From the NCBI GenBank assembly GCA_037953745.1, contig JBAKBP010000684.1, positions 2,501 to 66,500 of the forward strand: a DNA stretch of 64,000 nt, read 5' to 3'. The translations under genes were made by a program, and so were the position numbers. Position 1 is the stretch's first letter, and every line of letters begins with the position of its first letter. Under the pieces are notes generated by a model that worked only from the letters and a program-made list of their open reading frames with translations, was not told the DNA's origin and made no database searches. The DNA comes from Lithodes maja. Lineage: Eukaryota; Arthropoda; Malacostraca; Decapoda; Lithodidae. Shown here one piece after another: positions 53,638 to 64,000 of the stretch.

Positions 53638-53884
53638 TGTTACGACAGGGGCTCGTATAAAACAAGGGCTCTTAATCATGGACTAGGAAAGCACACAGCC
53701 ACAACGGTAACACTAAATCCAACCCCTGAACTTATAATGCCGGCGCACAAAAACACCTATACCCTCCAGAGTTAAATCTGCGATAACGGGGTATCCTATA
53801 ACTCAGTATAAGTGCACCACTACTACAGGCTGATGATCTCCGATACAGCCTGATTACAACAACATACAATTACGGTAATAAGGT
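53638..53884 (-). repeat. 5' LTR of element E, first 247 bp
   Basis: Matches 46822-47070 closely. It is interrupted after AATAAGGT; the intact 3' LTR continues with ATACTAGG at this point (about 47070). AGGT (53881-53884) is the presumed target duplication for element D. Confidence 0.85.
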
Positions 53885-54278
53885 TGTTACGTCCTGGGAT
53901 ATATAAACACTGGGCTCTTTCTATTGGACTAGGTATGCGGCAACAAGCAACAACGGAAAACGCTAGATCCCACCCTTATCTATAAACCCAGGCAACAAAC
54001 CACCCTAAACCGTCAAGAGTCCTGCCTGGACAACAAGGTATCCTATGACTCGGTTACAGGGTGCACACACTATAGACTGCTGATAGTCAAGCAGGCTATA
54101 TAAAAGATCACACAATTAAGTTGACTTAAAGCTTCAAGGAAAAGATAGATAACGGAATTAAATTGCAGAAACAATTTAATAACAAACTAGAAGAAAGTAC
54201 ATTTAACGTTACGTTAATTAATACAACTAATCACCCCTGCGTGAAAGAAGGTGAAAGCAAACAGTCCTCAAAACATCG

Positions 54279-56127
54279 TGTGACGCATGTCCACGTGTGA
54301 GCATGCTGTACAGAACGCCTAGTCATGCCCCACTCTCGCTAGGATCGTCAGGGCAGGAACTTTGGCTGTAGTCTATGTAGAGTTTCCTAACTTAGTTCAT
54401 GTGAGCCGTTGTACTATAAGTATTATGAATATGTATTTTGTTTTCATCTGAGTCAACGAGTTCTATTTTATATCATTAGTTATAAGTATTGTGTGTAAAA
54501 CTTATTTGTAATGATGGGAGGAGAAACAGCCACAGTTGGGGGTCAGTGGGTGCGCCAGGCGGGAGGTGGGCCTAACTCACTCCCATTCCTCCCTACCTCA
54601 GTGCTAGGGGAGCCTTTGTCTATCCCAGAGGAGAGAGAGAAATTACGTAATGGTTGTCAGTGGGCGGTCCTTAGTAGTTCACGTTGGGCTCACTAGAGGG
54701 CCGGGTATAAAAAGGGAAGTCTAGCCAATTTTTCATCAGAACTCATTAGGCAGAGCGACTTCTCATTCCCTTGCTAACTATATATATTCTTCTGACTGAT
54801 GTGAACTTTCTCTACTACCTTACATTCTTATCTCCTCTTTTCCCTGCCTGTTTAACTTCCATGGTCCCGTTGGTGCAGAGCTAGTCAGCCAACGTATTAT
54901 CGCTTGAGTTCTCACGAGATACTTGCCTATTAGATAGCCTATTTTGGAAGGGTTAACTTAGAATAGGATTGATTTATGTTTGTTGCACTTGTATATGCAT
55001 TTCCCTGTGTGTTATTATTATTATTCCTGTTTTCTGCTGGTCTAGGTAATGCTAGACTGGGGTAAGGCTTTTCTGTGTTACGAGTTGTTGTTTGATGCAG
55101 TGGTTAAGTGATAAACCTGCATACTCGTTTCGGTTCAGTGAAGCCTAGGTTGTCTTCGCGGCTGACTGTGTTGAGTTAATAATTTACAGTGCGTGAGGGC
55201 AAGAGCCTAACCACCCTGTATTTTATTAACAGTTTGTTTTTTACTTTGTCAAGGAGCCGGGAGAAAACCAGATACAAGGGATCTGGATTTCTCAAAGTGC
55301 ACTTGTTAGTTTTAACATAATACTTTAAACAGTTGTGAGGACTTCGCTAGGCTACGAGCCGTTTTTGCTCAGTCACTGCTACCTTTTGCCCACAGTACCC
55401 CAGCTAGACTTTACTCGATTAGTAGATACAGAATAGTATTGAAGCTTTCCTTATGTATGATATTGTTTATGCACTATTGATTTCATGTGTTGCAAGCTTG
55501 GCTACTTTAGTGATTAGTGGCCCACGAGCACAATCCGAGTAGGCTATTGCCGTTGCATTTGCGGAGTACTTCTTTTTAATGTTTGCCATTTACTATTGCA
55601 TATTCTTTTAATTATTCTTATGCCAATTTAAACCTTTAATAGTATTTAATTGCCAGTGTTTTTGCTTATTGAATTACTGTTCAAAATCCGATACGTACTT
55701 CTTACGAGCATCTGAGAAGCATCTAACTTTTTTCAGAAGATTCCTTGCTCGATGCTTCAGGACTATTAATTAACGTAACGTAACAGTGCCGATCCTAAGT
55801 AGAGGGTGGAGGACTTCTTAAGTTCTTAGTCAAGGGTGGATTACTTCGGCTTCGGCCAACACTATTCTTTGGTGTTGTTGTTTCTTACTTCTTTGTTTGA
55901 TTGTTGACCAGACTAGATAATTCCTGTCTCTTTATTAGTCTGTTGTTGAACACTAGTACCGAGTTCTTGTATACCCCGTTATAGCAGATTGAACTCTGGA
56001 GGGTATTGGTGTTTTTTGTTCGGCTGGCAGTACTCAGGGGTTGGGATCGTGTGTTTCCGTTGTGGCAGCGAGCCGTATTCGAGTCCTGATTGAGAGCCCT
56101 TGTGTACCCGAGTGCCAGTTTGTAACA
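54279..56127 (+). mobile_element. Solo LTR of the 19-28 kb Gmr1-like family
   Basis: 1849 bp, reverse complement of 19103-20951, with target duplication ATCG (54275-54278, 56128-56131). TATA box TATAAAA at 54706-54712, within GGGTATAAAAAGGG. The single LTR shows past recombination that removed the internal region. Confidence 0.92.
54706..54712 (+). promoter_or_regulatory. LTR core promoter TATA box
   Basis: TATAAAA preceded by GGCCGGG and followed about 25-30 bp later by TTCATCAGAACTCATT, a plausible initiator. The element is conserved in all three LTR copies of this family in the window. Confidence 0.6.
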
Positions 56128-57910
56128 ATCGTACAGGTAGACAAAATGCAGGTTTCTAAACTGCATGCGGCTACTGTAGGATCTGATGCTTAGCAAAGAA
56201 AGTAAGTTACGGATTTAGAGAACTCTTAACTCATAAGCAGGAATAAATACTAGTGATAGGCCATACAGTGTATAATGGCATAGGTATAATTAAATAAAGG
56301 CAGCAACTCGCAACATAACCACATACAGGTGTGCTTCTCACTCTTAGTCAGGCACGCCTGCTCGGACAGAGTCTCTAAGCCACACCCTGACTCACAATGC
56401 TCACAAAGACGGTAAACTGTGGCACAATAACAAGCATACAGAAATAATAAACCCCTAGCTGTTAATGTGCCAGGTGGCAGAGGTCTAGCCGGAAGGATAT
56501 AGGCTTCGGATACCCGGGCTGAGCCACCTGCTCTAGCCTAGGGACGTTCCCAAGTCTGTGCGCCAAATTACTCTAATTGAAAGGGTGCTCTCTTGAGAGA
56601 CTCAGATCCCAAGTATCTGACTCTCTCCTGGCGACCCTAAAACAAACGCAAGACGTGCTAGTGCAGTGCTGAGTGGACTAGGCAAGGGCCCTCACACAAC
56701 ACAACACTAGACACACAGGCACACAGACAAGAAAATGCCCCCCAGACTCCCACGGGTATCCTAGTAAAGTCGTGCAGGTCCACAGGACTCGCACCAGCAG
56801 ACTTTACTTAAAGGATCGCAAAAAGCCCCCCCTCCGGTCTAGCCCATGCTCACCTGCCACAAGAACCCACTAGCAAGCATGAAACCACCAAATATGAGAC
56901 AACAAAAAAGCTTCCTAGGTCTCATTAACAATTATATCTCTGCATAAGGCCCAAAATTCTATCTAGTTATCTGAGAGCTCGTCGTTAATACAATGATAGA
57001 TATAAGGTCTATCAAGGGGATGGGATAATTAAATAGATTGGTGAAGTAGTGGAAAGAAGGTATACAAAGTAAGAGAGAAAGTTTCTAAGTGGGGTTGAGA
57101 GGGATAGATATCAAGGGGGTCCGAAGGGTACGACAGTGAGGTGAGCTCTGAGTTTTGAATCTGTCTGGACCCCACCCTAGGCATGCGAAATACATCCCAT
57201 GCTTGGCAACACTCAACACCATTGCCGGGTCAAAATCGTCTACCCCTTGCGTGAGTCGAAACTAAGCCTAACGTTGCGATCAATTGGCAACAATCAGGCT
57301 CGTCCCAAGCTAGTCTCTCCGCGCCCGCGCGAAGCAACGTCCCCCAGCCGGTCTTTCTCTCCTGCTCGTCTCCTCCCACTCTCACTAGACTTACATCTTA
57401 TATATAATAATGAAACTATCAACTATCGAGAATAAAATATACTAAGATGCGTTGGTTAAGAATAAGGGCAGCTTCAAGCTGTGAAACAACATAAGAATAT
57501 CCCAGACATTAGTTACATTGTCGTAGGATATATACTAAGGAAAAGCCGGCCGGCCGGCTGCCGCCAGCTGGTTTCTAAACGGCTGGGCAGCCGACCCTCG
57601 CGCATGCCCGCACGTGGCTACTATGCAGGAGCGTCACACCTCCCCCAAGATATAAGACACTTGACTAAGTTCTTCATATCTAACAGAAAGCTTCTCATAG
57701 TACCACACACTGTTGCGACACAAGGCACTATATATAAAAAAGAAATAAAGACTGTTGCGCTCCACCGAGCAAGTTCAACTAACTTAGCGACAATAAGCGA
57801 AAACATTCAACTTAGATACTGCTACAACATCTTATACAAAATTCTACACGTTATAAAAATAAAGAGTTTTTATAAGGTTTTTGCTTTTTTAATTTGTTTT
57901 TTCGGCTGAA

Positions 57911-58147
57911 CTACAGTGACAGCCTATTTTCCTCCACCCTCAACACACACTGACTGAACGGCGAGGGTTTTCCTGCAAACAAACCCTCCCGTGACAACCA
58001 ATCAGCCAAAACATTATCAGTGCCCTTAGCATGCCACACATCCAACTTGTGTCCCGGCAGCAAAACAACACCTGGCACTGATAAACTGCCCAGTTCATCA
58101 CAAGACTGGCATTTCTCTTCGCTCTTTCCGGCAACGGGGCCTGCCAA
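57911..58147 (-). pseudogene. Element D: terminal RNase H relic
   Basis: A 78-codon frame overlapping the main ORF in another phase. HKLDVWHAKGTDNVLADWLSR matches the RNase H end (IHHIAGCDNVITDCLSR) of the complete element. It shows that the deletion joined RT to the end of RNase H out of frame. Confidence 0.7.
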
Positions 58148-61100
58148 TAACCTTTCACTAGTTCTACCTTCGTGATAGGCGATGCAGCCCCGAGGCGGTC
58201 TATGGTGTCGTCAACTCTCGATAAGGTATAGGCGTCTGTCAGGGATAATGCACACACACTCTCGCAATCAACACACTCACTGATCTTGCCACTTAACACC
58301 GGTTGCAAAGTTACAGGCAACGACCACTCACGACATTCCTTATCCCTCAGACCCTTCGTCAACAAGTAATCCAGCTCTGCTTGCACCACAGGCTGTCGAG
58401 CAGGATTTATACAGTAGGGAATTAAATTGAGCCTTGCACTATCTCCAGCCTGCATGTCGGATTCTACCCCGTACATCAGGCCTGGAGAAGCAACAAACAT
58501 GCGAAAATACTGCCATAGCCTAGTAAACAACTGCCTTGCACTGTCTCCACGAACAACATGCCTAGTGCCCTCCCACAACCCAGCCGAGACCGCAGCTTCT
58601 AACCTGTAGTCTCCCTCCTTCTCCACCTTCGTCCCTAGAACAGCCAGGTCATGAGAGGGACAATCAGTACCACCTGTGCAGTCACTCCCATAGTTCATTA
58701 TTGCTAAGGCTTCCCCGCCGATACCGTACATGCACACCCCCGCATTTCTTACGACTACATCTGCCTGCGCAGCATCACCGCTTTTAGCGACATGGCCAGA
58801 TACAGTCGGTCTATGGTAGGGCTGTTGCAATTGACTAGAGCAGCATTGGGAGGCTATGCGATGACTGGGCACTTCTATGCCACAGCCAACCTCACCAATC
58901 TGCTCAAAGTCCTCCTTTTGACCACCACCCTTGGCAGCCATGGGTCGACCCTGACCTGGCAACCATGCCAAAGCCTCGTCGCCCACCTTGAACCACCGAA
59001 ACAATGAGGCTAACGGTCTTTCAACATTCACGTGACCTGCCCGCGGAACATCTTGCACCGCCCGAGTTGTGAGGCTCAGGGGCTCGGCACGACCAGTGGG
59101 GTATGAACCGAGCTGGTGCTGGAGCGCTGCACACTGCTGCTCAGGCAGGTGCTCTAGCGCTTCCACTGCCACCAGACTCGTGTCCCCCGCCCACTGCTCC
59201 GCCGAGACATGACAATCCCTACTCTCCTCCACCTGTGCCCTACTGCCCCCCTCTCCTTCTCCACCTTGGCCGCGGAAGACCAACGCAGGGACAGTAGGCT
59301 GCTCAGGTGGTTGCCTCACAAACTCCTCCAACAGGTTCACATGACATGTTTCCCCGTCCTCGTGTTTGATCTCGACAGCACCATTACCACACTTCTGAAC
59401 TTCCGGATCCTCCAACTGCAGTTTACAAATATCTGAGGGAACCAACCTGTCTAGATGCTTCCGAAGCAACCCAAGTCCTCCCCCAATATCAAACTGAGCA
59501 ACCCTTTTTTCTCTCCGTGTGTAACGTTGCTGCCTCGTAGTCTCTTCCTGCCCTACCTCCTCACTAGCTGTGACAGGTCCTGGGGCCTCTCCAGACTCTA
59601 CCATAGGTGCCAATAATGAGTCACCAAGAAACACTGCCGGCTCAAAACTCTCCAATTGACCCTCACTTCCCGTTTTCTTGTGACCTTTCCTCCGCGGTTT
59701 GATAGACTGAGGTGGTGGCTGCAAGGCTCCGGATGTCTGAGAACGCGTCACAACACACGCCATGGTTTGTACGCTACACTTCTCAACCCACTCCTGTTCC
59801 TCCCAACTAACGTCGGCCGCCTTCTCGGCAACGACCAAGGGTGAAACCTTAGAAGCAGGCACCGCAAAGTCGTTGCCGAGGAGGAGGTCGACGCCCCCAA
59901 CAGGCAAGTTCTCTATGATTCCGACATCCAGCTCCTTCGCCACACCACCCACCTCCAGCTCCATCCGCACCAGCGGGTAGGACTTCGTAGCATTGATCCC
60001 CTGAACTACCACCACCCGAGCAGCGTTAATCGGCCTACCAGTAAAGTTCTTTAACAAGGTCTGAGAAGCCCCAGTATCACGCAATAGCTTAACTCCTCGC
60101 CTTTCGCCAGCCCACCTCACAAAACCATGCCCTCTATGACCCCCAAAGACGTCGCGGACAGGGTTCGAGCCTTCCGGACTCTTGAACACAGGCTGTGTCC
60201 CAACCTCTGACGAACTACCCTTGGCAAACTCAGAAGATATAAGCGACACCCCTATGCTGCGGGCCAATGACACAACCTTGTTTGGTGGCTTGTTCGGACA
60301 AGCATTTGCAAAGTGACCCTCCTTGTGACATGCAAAGCACTCTTTACTCTTTGGTTTCCCTTGGGAGTGGGAGGTACCATTAGACTTCTTATACAGGACG
60401 GTATTTGGTTTATGTTCAGTTTTATTGTCAGTGCTACATGGTTTTGTGTATTTATGTGTATCAAAATTCTTGGGAGGGGGAGGGGTACGATCCTTTGCAC
60501 CCGACTCACTCCTAGCTGCTACTTCGCACCCTCGAATTAATGACAGTCGGAGGTCAGCCATTTCTGCTGCCTCCTGGAGAGTTCTAGGATTTTTTTCCTT
60601 TATATTTAATGTTAAGTCCCCGCCTGTGCACTTAAAGAACTGCTCCAAGAGAACCAGCTCACTCAACTCCTCAAAAGTAGCTGCCCTCTCAGAACGCAGC
60701 CAATGTCGTAGTGCATCAGACAAGTCCCGGGCGTGTTCTAGGAAGGTACTATCCTTGCCCTTAGTAACACCCCGAAACTTCAAGCGGTAAGTTTCCTCAT
60801 CATAAACTACACAGGACTCTAAAGGTAGTGCATCATACGCTTTTAGCCCCTTTCCTAGGAGTCTTGATGAAACTAATGCTGCCCACTTTTCCTGAGGCCA
60901 CTGGTGTTCCTGACACTTCTTCTCAAATCGCATAAAAAACTCAGTCACACATGACTCATCGAACACAGGAACTAGTTTAAGCAGGTGCGACAATGATTGA
61001 CCCCCAATATTTTGCCCTGTTACCTCCACTCGAGATCTCTCCAGCTCCCTGTCAGCCCGATACCTAGTAGACTCTGCCTGCAGTTCAGCCTCTCGTATAG

Positions 61101-61266
61101 CTGTTCTCTCTGCAGCCTCAGCCTGCACACTAACCTGTCTTTCGGCGGCCTCAACCTTAGCTCTAGCAACCTCAACCTTGGCCATCTCAAGCCGAAACAA
61201 CAAATCTGGAGTCAACCCTTGAGGAGGGGAAGGTGCATTTAACCCGGCAAGCGCGATAGGCCTCAC
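57940..61266 (-). pseudogene. gag: Element D: long open gag-protease-(deleted pol) frame
   Basis: An 1108-codon open frame, of which the first ~9 codons come from the adjoining MITE. Order: alanine-rich coiled coil ~25-80; capsid ~90-150; SCAN-like ~158-245 (15 residues deleted just before ETYRLKF); CCHC at 310-323; DTGAS at 397-401; LLGNDF at 462-467; junction at ~640 from ...VEIKHEDGET to CHVNLLEEF, removing integrase; post-integrase linker; a degenerate RT N-terminus at ~945-1060 without YxDD; then an out-of-frame RNase H end. Despite lacking core enzymes the frame is uninterrupted, unlike its relatives. It could still make Gag and protease in principle; enzymes would have to come from another element. 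Confidence 0.8.
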
Positions 61267-61882
61267 GGAAGGCTTCCTATAGGGAACGCGATAGGCCTCA
61301 CGGAAGCAAGACCATAAAAAAAGCCTTCCATAAAAAAAAGGGGCCTATCAAAACAAAGGAATTTGTCTCTAGGTGAGATAATTCCCCTCCAGTACTCATC
61401 CATGTAAATCTCACCCACCCACCTCCCCTCCTTCCCCACCTTATTCCCCCCTCCCTCCCCTCCTCAATTATCACCTATTTTTCCTCTTATTATCATCATT
61501 TATCGGTTATTTTTCTCTCCCGCGATAATGTAGCACAAGTGGGTTGCAAAAAAGATCGTTATGCAACACCCAGACACCGGCCCACACCGCCCCGCTCGTC
61601 TCAGTTACCTCACAGACAGCGAGAGAGGAGGGTTGCCTGTGGCTCTCTCTCGCCTGAGACTATGACCGGGTGGCCAATATCTTCGTTTTTCACCACCCAA
61701 ATGCTTTTCCCACTTATTTTAGCACTCTTGAAGGTTCATATATACATCATATATGTAAAATAAAAGCATACCGAAAACAAATAATGCTCTATATTGTAAA
61801 TATAACGAATTCTGTCAGAATCCAAGGCTAGAAATGCACAAATAACTACCCAAGCCCCTAGGTCTATTTCGCGCTTGTCAGG
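61243..61882 (-). mobile_element. MITE family A, copy 2, inside the gag of element D
   Basis: 640 bp between TTAA copies (61239-61242, 61883-61886), inverted relative to 6219-6857. Ends CCCGGCAAGCGCGA and TTTCGCGCTTGTCAGG. It separates the N-terminal gag from the coiled-coil segment. Confidence 0.9.
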
Positions 61883-61940
61883 TTAATGGAGAGGGTCCCT
61901 GTGATTGAATTCCACGCTGCCATTGACCATCAACTTGGGG

Positions 61941-62288
61941 TTATGTACTAAATTCAGGCACCCTGACGTTTGATACGGGGGTAGAGTGGAGGGGGGGCTG
62001 GGGACCGGGGCCCCCAGTCGCCTCTCCACCCAGGTCTCTCCCTTCTAAACCCAATATCAAAGTCCTCAGCTGATCTTTCCTCATGCCACTTAAACCCTGG
62101 TGACCCTGAAGACCTGCCACACACTTTAAGCCATACTTATTCAGCTTCAACACCCTGGCAGCGGTAAGGGGCACCTCTAAAAATCTTCTAGCACCCTCCT
62201 CGCTATCGACTAGCCACTCCACAGGTCTTTCTCCCTCCGAGCCCATACCGTGACCTGACCCACCACTGTGTTCTGATGTATTAGACAT
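61941..62288 (-). pseudogene. gag: Element D: N-terminal gag with SAP-like motif
   Basis: A 115-codon frame from ATG 62286-62288. Acidic/serine-rich start, EEGARRFLEVPLTAARVL, then GLKCVAGLQGHQG and MRKDQLRTLILGL, the SAP-like pattern. It stops 58 bp before the MITE; a stop follows VPEFST. The MITE and stop sever it from the rest of gag. Confidence 0.72.
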
Positions 62289-62503
62289 GTTTGTGCACTG
62301 CAGTAATTATCACGGTTATAGAATGTGCCTTATCTCCTATGCAAGTATGTATATACTAATGTTATTTAAAGTCTTTAATGTGTTATATTGGTTGCTCCAA
62401 AAAAAAAACTCTATGTCCACTGTATTCCTCTAATCATAAGGAATCTCAAAACAAATGACCACTATATTCCTCTGTTGAGTAAATCCTATGCAAGGTCGCC
62501 ATT
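62289..62503. other. Leader of element D with primer-binding site
   Basis: The primer-binding site TGGCGACCTTGC (minus strand, 62490-62501) lies 2 nt from the 5' LTR. The rest is AT-rich leader without an ORF. Confidence 0.65.
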
Positions 62504-64000
62504 TGTTACGTCCTGGGATATATAAACACTGGGCTCTTTCTATTGGACTAGGTATGCGGCAACAAGCAACAACGGAAAACGCTAGATCCCACCCTTATCT
62601 ATAAACCCAGGCAACAAACCACGTCCCTAAACCGTCAAGAGTCCTGCCTGGACAACAAGGTATCCTATGACTCGGTTACAGGGTGCACGCACTATAGACT
62701 GCTGATAGTCAAGCAGGCTATATAAAAGCTCACACAATTAAGTTGACTTAAAGCTTCAAGGAAAAGATAGATAACGGAATTAAATTGCAGAAACAATTTA
62801 ATAACAAACTAGAAGAAAGTACATTTAACGTTACGTTAATTAATACAACTAATCACCCCTGCGTGAAAGAAGGTGAAAGCAAACAGTCCTCAAAACATCG
62901 TACAGGTAGACAAAATGCAGGTTTCTAAACTGCATGCGGCTACTGTAGGATCTGATGCTTAGCAAAGAAAGTAAGTTACGGATTTAGAGAACTCTTAACT
63001 CATAAGCAGGAATAAATACTAGTGATAGGCCATACAGTGTATAATGGCATAGGTATAATTAAATAAAGGCAGCAACTCGCAACATAACCACATGCAGGTG
63101 TGCTTCTCACTCTTAGTCAGGCACGCCTGCTCGGACAGAGTCTCTAAGCCACACCCTGACTCACAATGCTCACAAAGACGGTAAAGTGTGGCACAATAAC
63201 AAGCATACAGAAATAATAAACCCCTAGCTGTTAATCTGCCAGGTGGCAGAGGTCTAGCCGGAAGGATATAGGCTTCGGATACCCGGGCTGAGCCACCTGC
63301 TCTAGCCTAGGGACGTTCCCAAGTCTGTGCGCCAAATTACTCTAATTGAAAGGGTGCTCTCTTGAGAGACTCAGATCCCAAGTATCTGACTCTCTCCTGG
63401 CGACCCTAAAACAAACGCAAGACGTGCTAGCGCAGTGCTGAGTGGACTAGGCAAGGGCCCTCACACAACACAACACTAGACACACAGGCACACAGACAAG
63501 AAAATGCCCCCCAGACTCCCACGGGTATCCTAGTAAAGTCGTGCAGGTCCACAGGACTCGCACCAGCAGACTTTACTTAAAGGATCGCAAAAAGCCCCCC
63601 CTCCGGTCTAGCCCATGCTCACCTGCCACAAGAACCCACTAGCAAGCATGAAACCTCCAAATATGAGACAACAAAAAAGCTTCCTAGGTCTCATTAACAA
63701 TTATATCTCTGCATAAGGCCCAAAATCCTATCTAGTTATCTGAGAGCTCGTCGTTAATACAATGATAGATATAAGGTCTATCAAGGGGATGGGATAATTA
63801 AATAGATTGGTGAAGTAGTGGAAAGAAGGTATACAAAGTAAGAGAGAAAGTTTCTAAGTGGGGTTGAGAGGGATAGATATCAAGGGGGTCCGAAGGGTAC
63901 GACAGTGAGGTGAGCTCTGCGTCTTGAATCTGTCTGGACCCCACCCTAGGCATGCGAAATACATCCCATGCTTGGCAACACTCAACACCGTTGCCGGGTC
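62504..64000 (-). repeat. 5' LTR of element D, truncated by the window end
   Basis: 1497 bp of the ~1.9-kb LTR, nearly identical to 53885-54278 plus 56132-57235. It is uninterrupted at the point where the 3' LTR holds the solo LTR. Confidence 0.9.

Larger units (their letters stand above)
46822..53884 (-). mobile_element. LTR retrotransposon E (Gmr1-like, internally deleted), 5' LTR cut by element D
   Basis: Minus-strand element: 3' LTR 46822-48612 (1791 bp), internal region 48613-53637, and the first 247 bp of the 5' LTR at 53638-53884, where D has inserted; the rest lies past 64000. Gag with SAP-like, coiled-coil, SCAN-like and CCHC parts and a protease are recognisable. Integrase and much of RT/RNase H are missing. 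A family B MITE (52887-53510) sits in the leader. Frameshifts in gag and protease make it dead. Confidence 0.87.
53885..57638 (-). repeat. 3' LTR of element D, interrupted by a solo LTR
   Basis: Parts 53885-54278 and 56132-57638 correspond without a gap to 62504 onwards. For instance, ...CAAAACATCG and TACAGGTAGAC are adjacent at 62897-62910. Sense termini TGTGACGCT and ACGTAACA. Confidence 0.9.
53885..64000 (-). mobile_element. LTR retrotransposon D (Gmr1-like, internally deleted), nested in element E
   Basis: 3' LTR 53885-57638, containing a foreign solo LTR at 54279-56127; net length about 1901 bp. Internal region 57639-62503; 5' LTR from 62504 to beyond the window end. It has the same polypurine tract and primer-binding site as the element at 19-28 kb. 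Gag-protease remains open for over 1100 codons downstream of a MITE (61243-61882) that cut the gag N-terminus. Integrase and the RT core are missing. Confidence 0.88.

Noticed and set aside
57940..61266. An intact autonomous retrotransposon polyprotein
   Set aside because: The frame is long and open, but integrase, the YxDD box and most of RNase H are missing and its N-terminus is cut by a MITE.
1..64000. CRISPR array, rRNA gene, or bacterial operon
   Set aside because: No regularly spaced short repeats with unique spacers, no rRNA core sequence, and the gene content is entirely eukaryotic transposon-like.

Overview
This is a window of eukaryotic, transposon-dense DNA. It contains no bacterial-style operon and no intact host gene that I recognise. 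The mix of CR1-like LINEs whose 3' end carries a TTCTTATG-type short repeat, many Ty3/gypsy elements, TTAA-specific MITEs and scattered TTAGG-like runs suggests an arthropod. A decapod crustacean is my inference; nothing in the window proves the species.

Layout. 1-766: unidentified sequence, two copies of a perfect 24-bp palindrome, a fragment of a TTAA MITE and one side of a dispersed repeat (repeat C). 767-9384: a nearly complete Ty3/gypsy element with 182-bp LTRs and a 5-bp target duplication. Its 3' LTR is split by a 3.1-kb stack of piggyBac-like MITEs (6219-9350), most of which forms one giant palindrome. 9385-12240: the rest of repeat C, a small conserved ORF and a LINE tail. 12241-30600: a four-level nest. 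A decayed conserved ORF (family X) is split by LINE1 (14500-30537), LINE1 is split by LINE2a (17399-29569), and LINE2a is split by a 9.4-kb LTR retrotransposon (19103-28523). Each junction can be read from target duplications, restored reading frame, or an intact paralogous site.

30601-46800 holds a gag zinc-knuckle fragment followed by a long unidentified decayed reading frame, a solo LTR (32916-34620), another TTAA MITE, a second LINE2 copy carrying a short insertion with a target duplication, a LINE endonuclease relic, a second copy of repeat C that shows the empty site of the first gypsy element, a tRNA-like SINE, a 350-bp terminal-inverted-repeat element, a hAT transposase relic and a 183-bp tandem duplication. 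46822-64000 holds two more LTR retrotransposons on the minus strand (E and D). D sits inside E's 5' LTR, a solo LTR of the 19-28 kb family sits inside D's 3' LTR, and both E and D carry TTAA MITEs.

Most interesting system: the retrotransposon at 19103-28523 has the pol order protease-integrase-RT-RNase H, the reverse of ordinary Ty3/gypsy, and a capsid region that resembles the SCAN domain. This is the signature of the Gmr1 group. Elements D and E are relatives that share the same internal deletions removing most of the integrase and RT/RNase H, so they look like related non-autonomous lineages that would need a helper. The three, plus the solo LTR at 32916, share LTR termini (TGTGACGC...CGTAACA), and the first three share the primer-binding site.
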